From the NCBI GenBank assembly GCA_015655045.1, contig JAATFU010000005.1, positions 62,001-126,000 on the forward strand: DNA of 64,000 nucleotides, read 5' to 3'. This document shows positions 62,828-64,000 of the stretch, piece after piece (the stretch's first letter is position 1; the number at the start of each line of letters is the position of its first letter). The position numbers were made by a program, and so were the translations under genes. The notes under the pieces are model-generated. The model was not told where the DNA came from. It ran no database searches and saw only the letters and a list, made by a program, of their open reading frames with translations. This stretch comes from Candidatus Saccharimonadota bacterium (lineage in GTDB: Bacteria; Patescibacteriota; Saccharimonadia; Saccharimonadales; Saccharimonadaceae).

Positions 62828-64000
62828 TCAGCTATCGCTTGGTAAAGGGAATAGCTTTGCAAATGCTTTGACGTCAGCACGTAGTGTAGCTAAAGTCTCT
62901 GAGCTATCTCGACTCTCGATAGCCTGTTTCATCCACTGCGCGATTTGTTCCATATGTTCAGTCTTTAGACCACGAGTAGTAATAGCCGGTGTACCAATCC
63001 TGAGGCCGCTTGGCTTAAAAGCAGGCAGAGTATCGTCTGGTACACTATTAGCGTTGGCAGTAAGGCCAATGGCTTCTAGTGCATTTTCTGCTATCTTTCC
63101 GTCGATGCCAAAGCTCTTATAGATATCGATGAGGATGAGATGATTACTCGTTCCACCGGTTACTAAATTAAAGCCACGCTGCTTCAGTGCCTCGGCCAAA
63201 GCCGACGCGTTATCAAGCACCTGTTGCGCGTACTGTTTGAACTCTGGCTGTAATGCCTCATAGAAAGCCACCGCTTTTGCTGCAATTGAATGCATATGTG
63301 GACCACCCTGCATACCGGGAAAGATAGCACGGTCAATCAGTGTTGGAATATTCTCGAGTGTCTTCTCCGGAGCACGTAATGGATTGCTCACTGTACCCAT
63401 CGAAAGAATGAGACCACCCCGAGGACCGCGCAATGTCTTATGAGTCGTCGTGGTAATAACGTGGAAGCCATAGTCAAAAGGATTCTTAGCTACCCCTCCC
63501 GCAATGAGACCGGCGATATGAGCCATGTCGGCCATAAGCAGAGCACCCACTTCGTTACCGATTGCGGCGAACTTCCCATAATCAAGCTCGCGAGGATAGG
63601 CGCTAAAACCAGCAATGATAAGCTTTGGCTTATGCTCAAGTGCAAGGCGACGTAATTCATCATAATCTATCTCACCAGTTGCAATATCTTTCATCTTATA
63701 ACGAATAAAGTTATATAAATGCGCACTCCGCGTGACGGGCGCACCATGAGTGAGATGGCCTCCATGGCTTAGGTCCATAGCAAGGACAGTATCGCCAGGC
63801 TCAAGCCACGCACTATACACAGCTTCATTAGCAGGTGCCCCCGAATGTGGTTGTACATTCGCATGATCAGCTCGAAACAGTTGCTTAGCTCGATCAATTG
63901 CAAGCTGCTCAACCTTATCGGTGTAGGTCTGACCCCCATAATAACGTCGCCCCGGATAGCCCTCCGAGTACTTGTTTGTAAAAACACTGCCAAGTGCCGT
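62828..64000 (-). CDS. glyA: Serine hydroxymethyltransferase, 5' end outside window
   Basis: About 390 residues visible; the open frame continues past the right edge, and roughly the first 40 residues are missing. Motifs: NKYSEGYPGRRYYGG, ANVQPHSGAPAN, HGGHLTHG, and PLP Lys in TTTTHKTLRGPRGG. It makes glycine and methylene-THF from serine, feeding FolD. HSGAPAN replaces the more usual HSGSQAN. Internal GTG codons are not the start. Confidence 0.96.
   Translation of the reverse strand, partial: TALGSVFTNKYSEGYPGRRYYGGQTYTDKVEQLAIDRAKQLFRADHANVQPHSGAPANEAVYSAWLEPGDTVLAMDLSHGGHLTHGAPVTRSAHLYNFIRYKMKDIATGEIDYDELRRLALEHKPKLIIAGFSAYPRELDYGKFAAIGNEVGALLMADMAHIAGLIAGGVAKNPFDYGFHVITTTTHKTLRGPRGGLILSMGTVSNPLRAPEKTLENIPTLIDRAIFPGMQGGPHMHSIAAKAVAFYEALQPEFKQYAQQVLDNASALAEALKQRGFNLVTGGTSNHLILIDIYKSFGIDGKIAENALEAIGLTANANSVPDDTLPAFKPSGLRIGTPAITTRGLKTEHMEQIAQWMKQAIESRDSSETLATLRADVKAFAKLFPLPSDS

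Noticed and set aside
1-64000. UGA-as-glycine code of SR1/Gracilibacteria
   Set aside because: Many genes end at TGA with correct family length and no in-frame TGA is needed to restore any protein.
1-64000. CRISPR arrays, IS elements, prophage
   Set aside because: No regularly spaced repeats, transposase or integrase frames, or structural phage gene cluster were seen; only phage-like domains inside two host genes.

Overview
The window is about 64 kb of a small, gene-dense bacterial chromosome. It looks like a Patescibacteria/CPR genome, most likely Saccharibacteria (TM7). This is inferred from gene content and protein style, not from a marker search. Pointers are: many single genes with tiny gaps, a very short AlaRS, many type IV prepilin-like proteins, an FtsA-like/membrane protein/RuvX/MltG cluster, glycolysis plus cell-wall enzymes but no biosynthetic operons, and predicted leaderless transcription. 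TGA acts as a normal stop, so the UGA-glycine code of SR1/Gracilibacteria does not apply. No rRNA, IS element or CRISPR array was seen. There are three tRNAs (Glu-UUC, Lys-CUU, Arg-UCG), all with encoded CCA.

Layout. 0-10.5 kb: start of an MMPL transporter, TrhO, an ABC exporter, an HD hydrolase, ribosomal protein L25, DedA, UvrA, a small membrane protein and exonuclease I. 10.6-11.0 kb: a well-folded intergenic RNA (about 395 nt, minus strand) with its own promoter and terminator. 11-18.4 kb: Obg, a LysM-CHAP wall hydrolase that seems to start at AUU behind a structured leader, then the cluster FtsA-like / membrane protein / RuvX / MltG. 18.4-30.3 kb: short AlaRS, two prepilins, cysteine desulfurase-YdcF-MnmA, TatD, MetRS, RsmA and an RpfB-like hydrolase. 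30.4-39.8 kb: UvrD/PcrA interrupted by an intein, a tail-anchored Pro-rich protein, TpiA, Pgk, a phage-flavoured deacetylase and pyruvate kinase.

40-46.5 kb is the accessory part. It holds small orphan genes, structured untranslated regions, a Trp-rich mini-ORF in an attenuator-like setting, a Pro-rich secreted protein and a DUF11/LPxTG-like surface protein. 46.5-58 kb holds a histidine kinase, a GNAT/SpeD-like pair, a response regulator, FolD, small membrane proteins, a divergent MarR-MFS pair, DUF6496, an SDR, DUF4342 and an HExxH protein. 58-64 kb holds MurB, a prepilin operon with a large tip-like pilin, a probable major pilin and partial GlyA.

The genes fit a reduced, surface-attached lifestyle. 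Lower glycolysis supplies energy. MnmA with a cysteine desulfurase, and TrhO, modify tRNA wobble positions. MurB, MltG, CHAP and Rpf enzymes make or cut peptidoglycan. Pili and anchored proteins reach other cells. Many genes carry a -10 box ending 5-11 nt before the start codon (exactly 6 nt in at least eight), while the probable major pilin, the LPxTG-like protein, L25 and the SDR have clear Shine-Dalgarno leaders.
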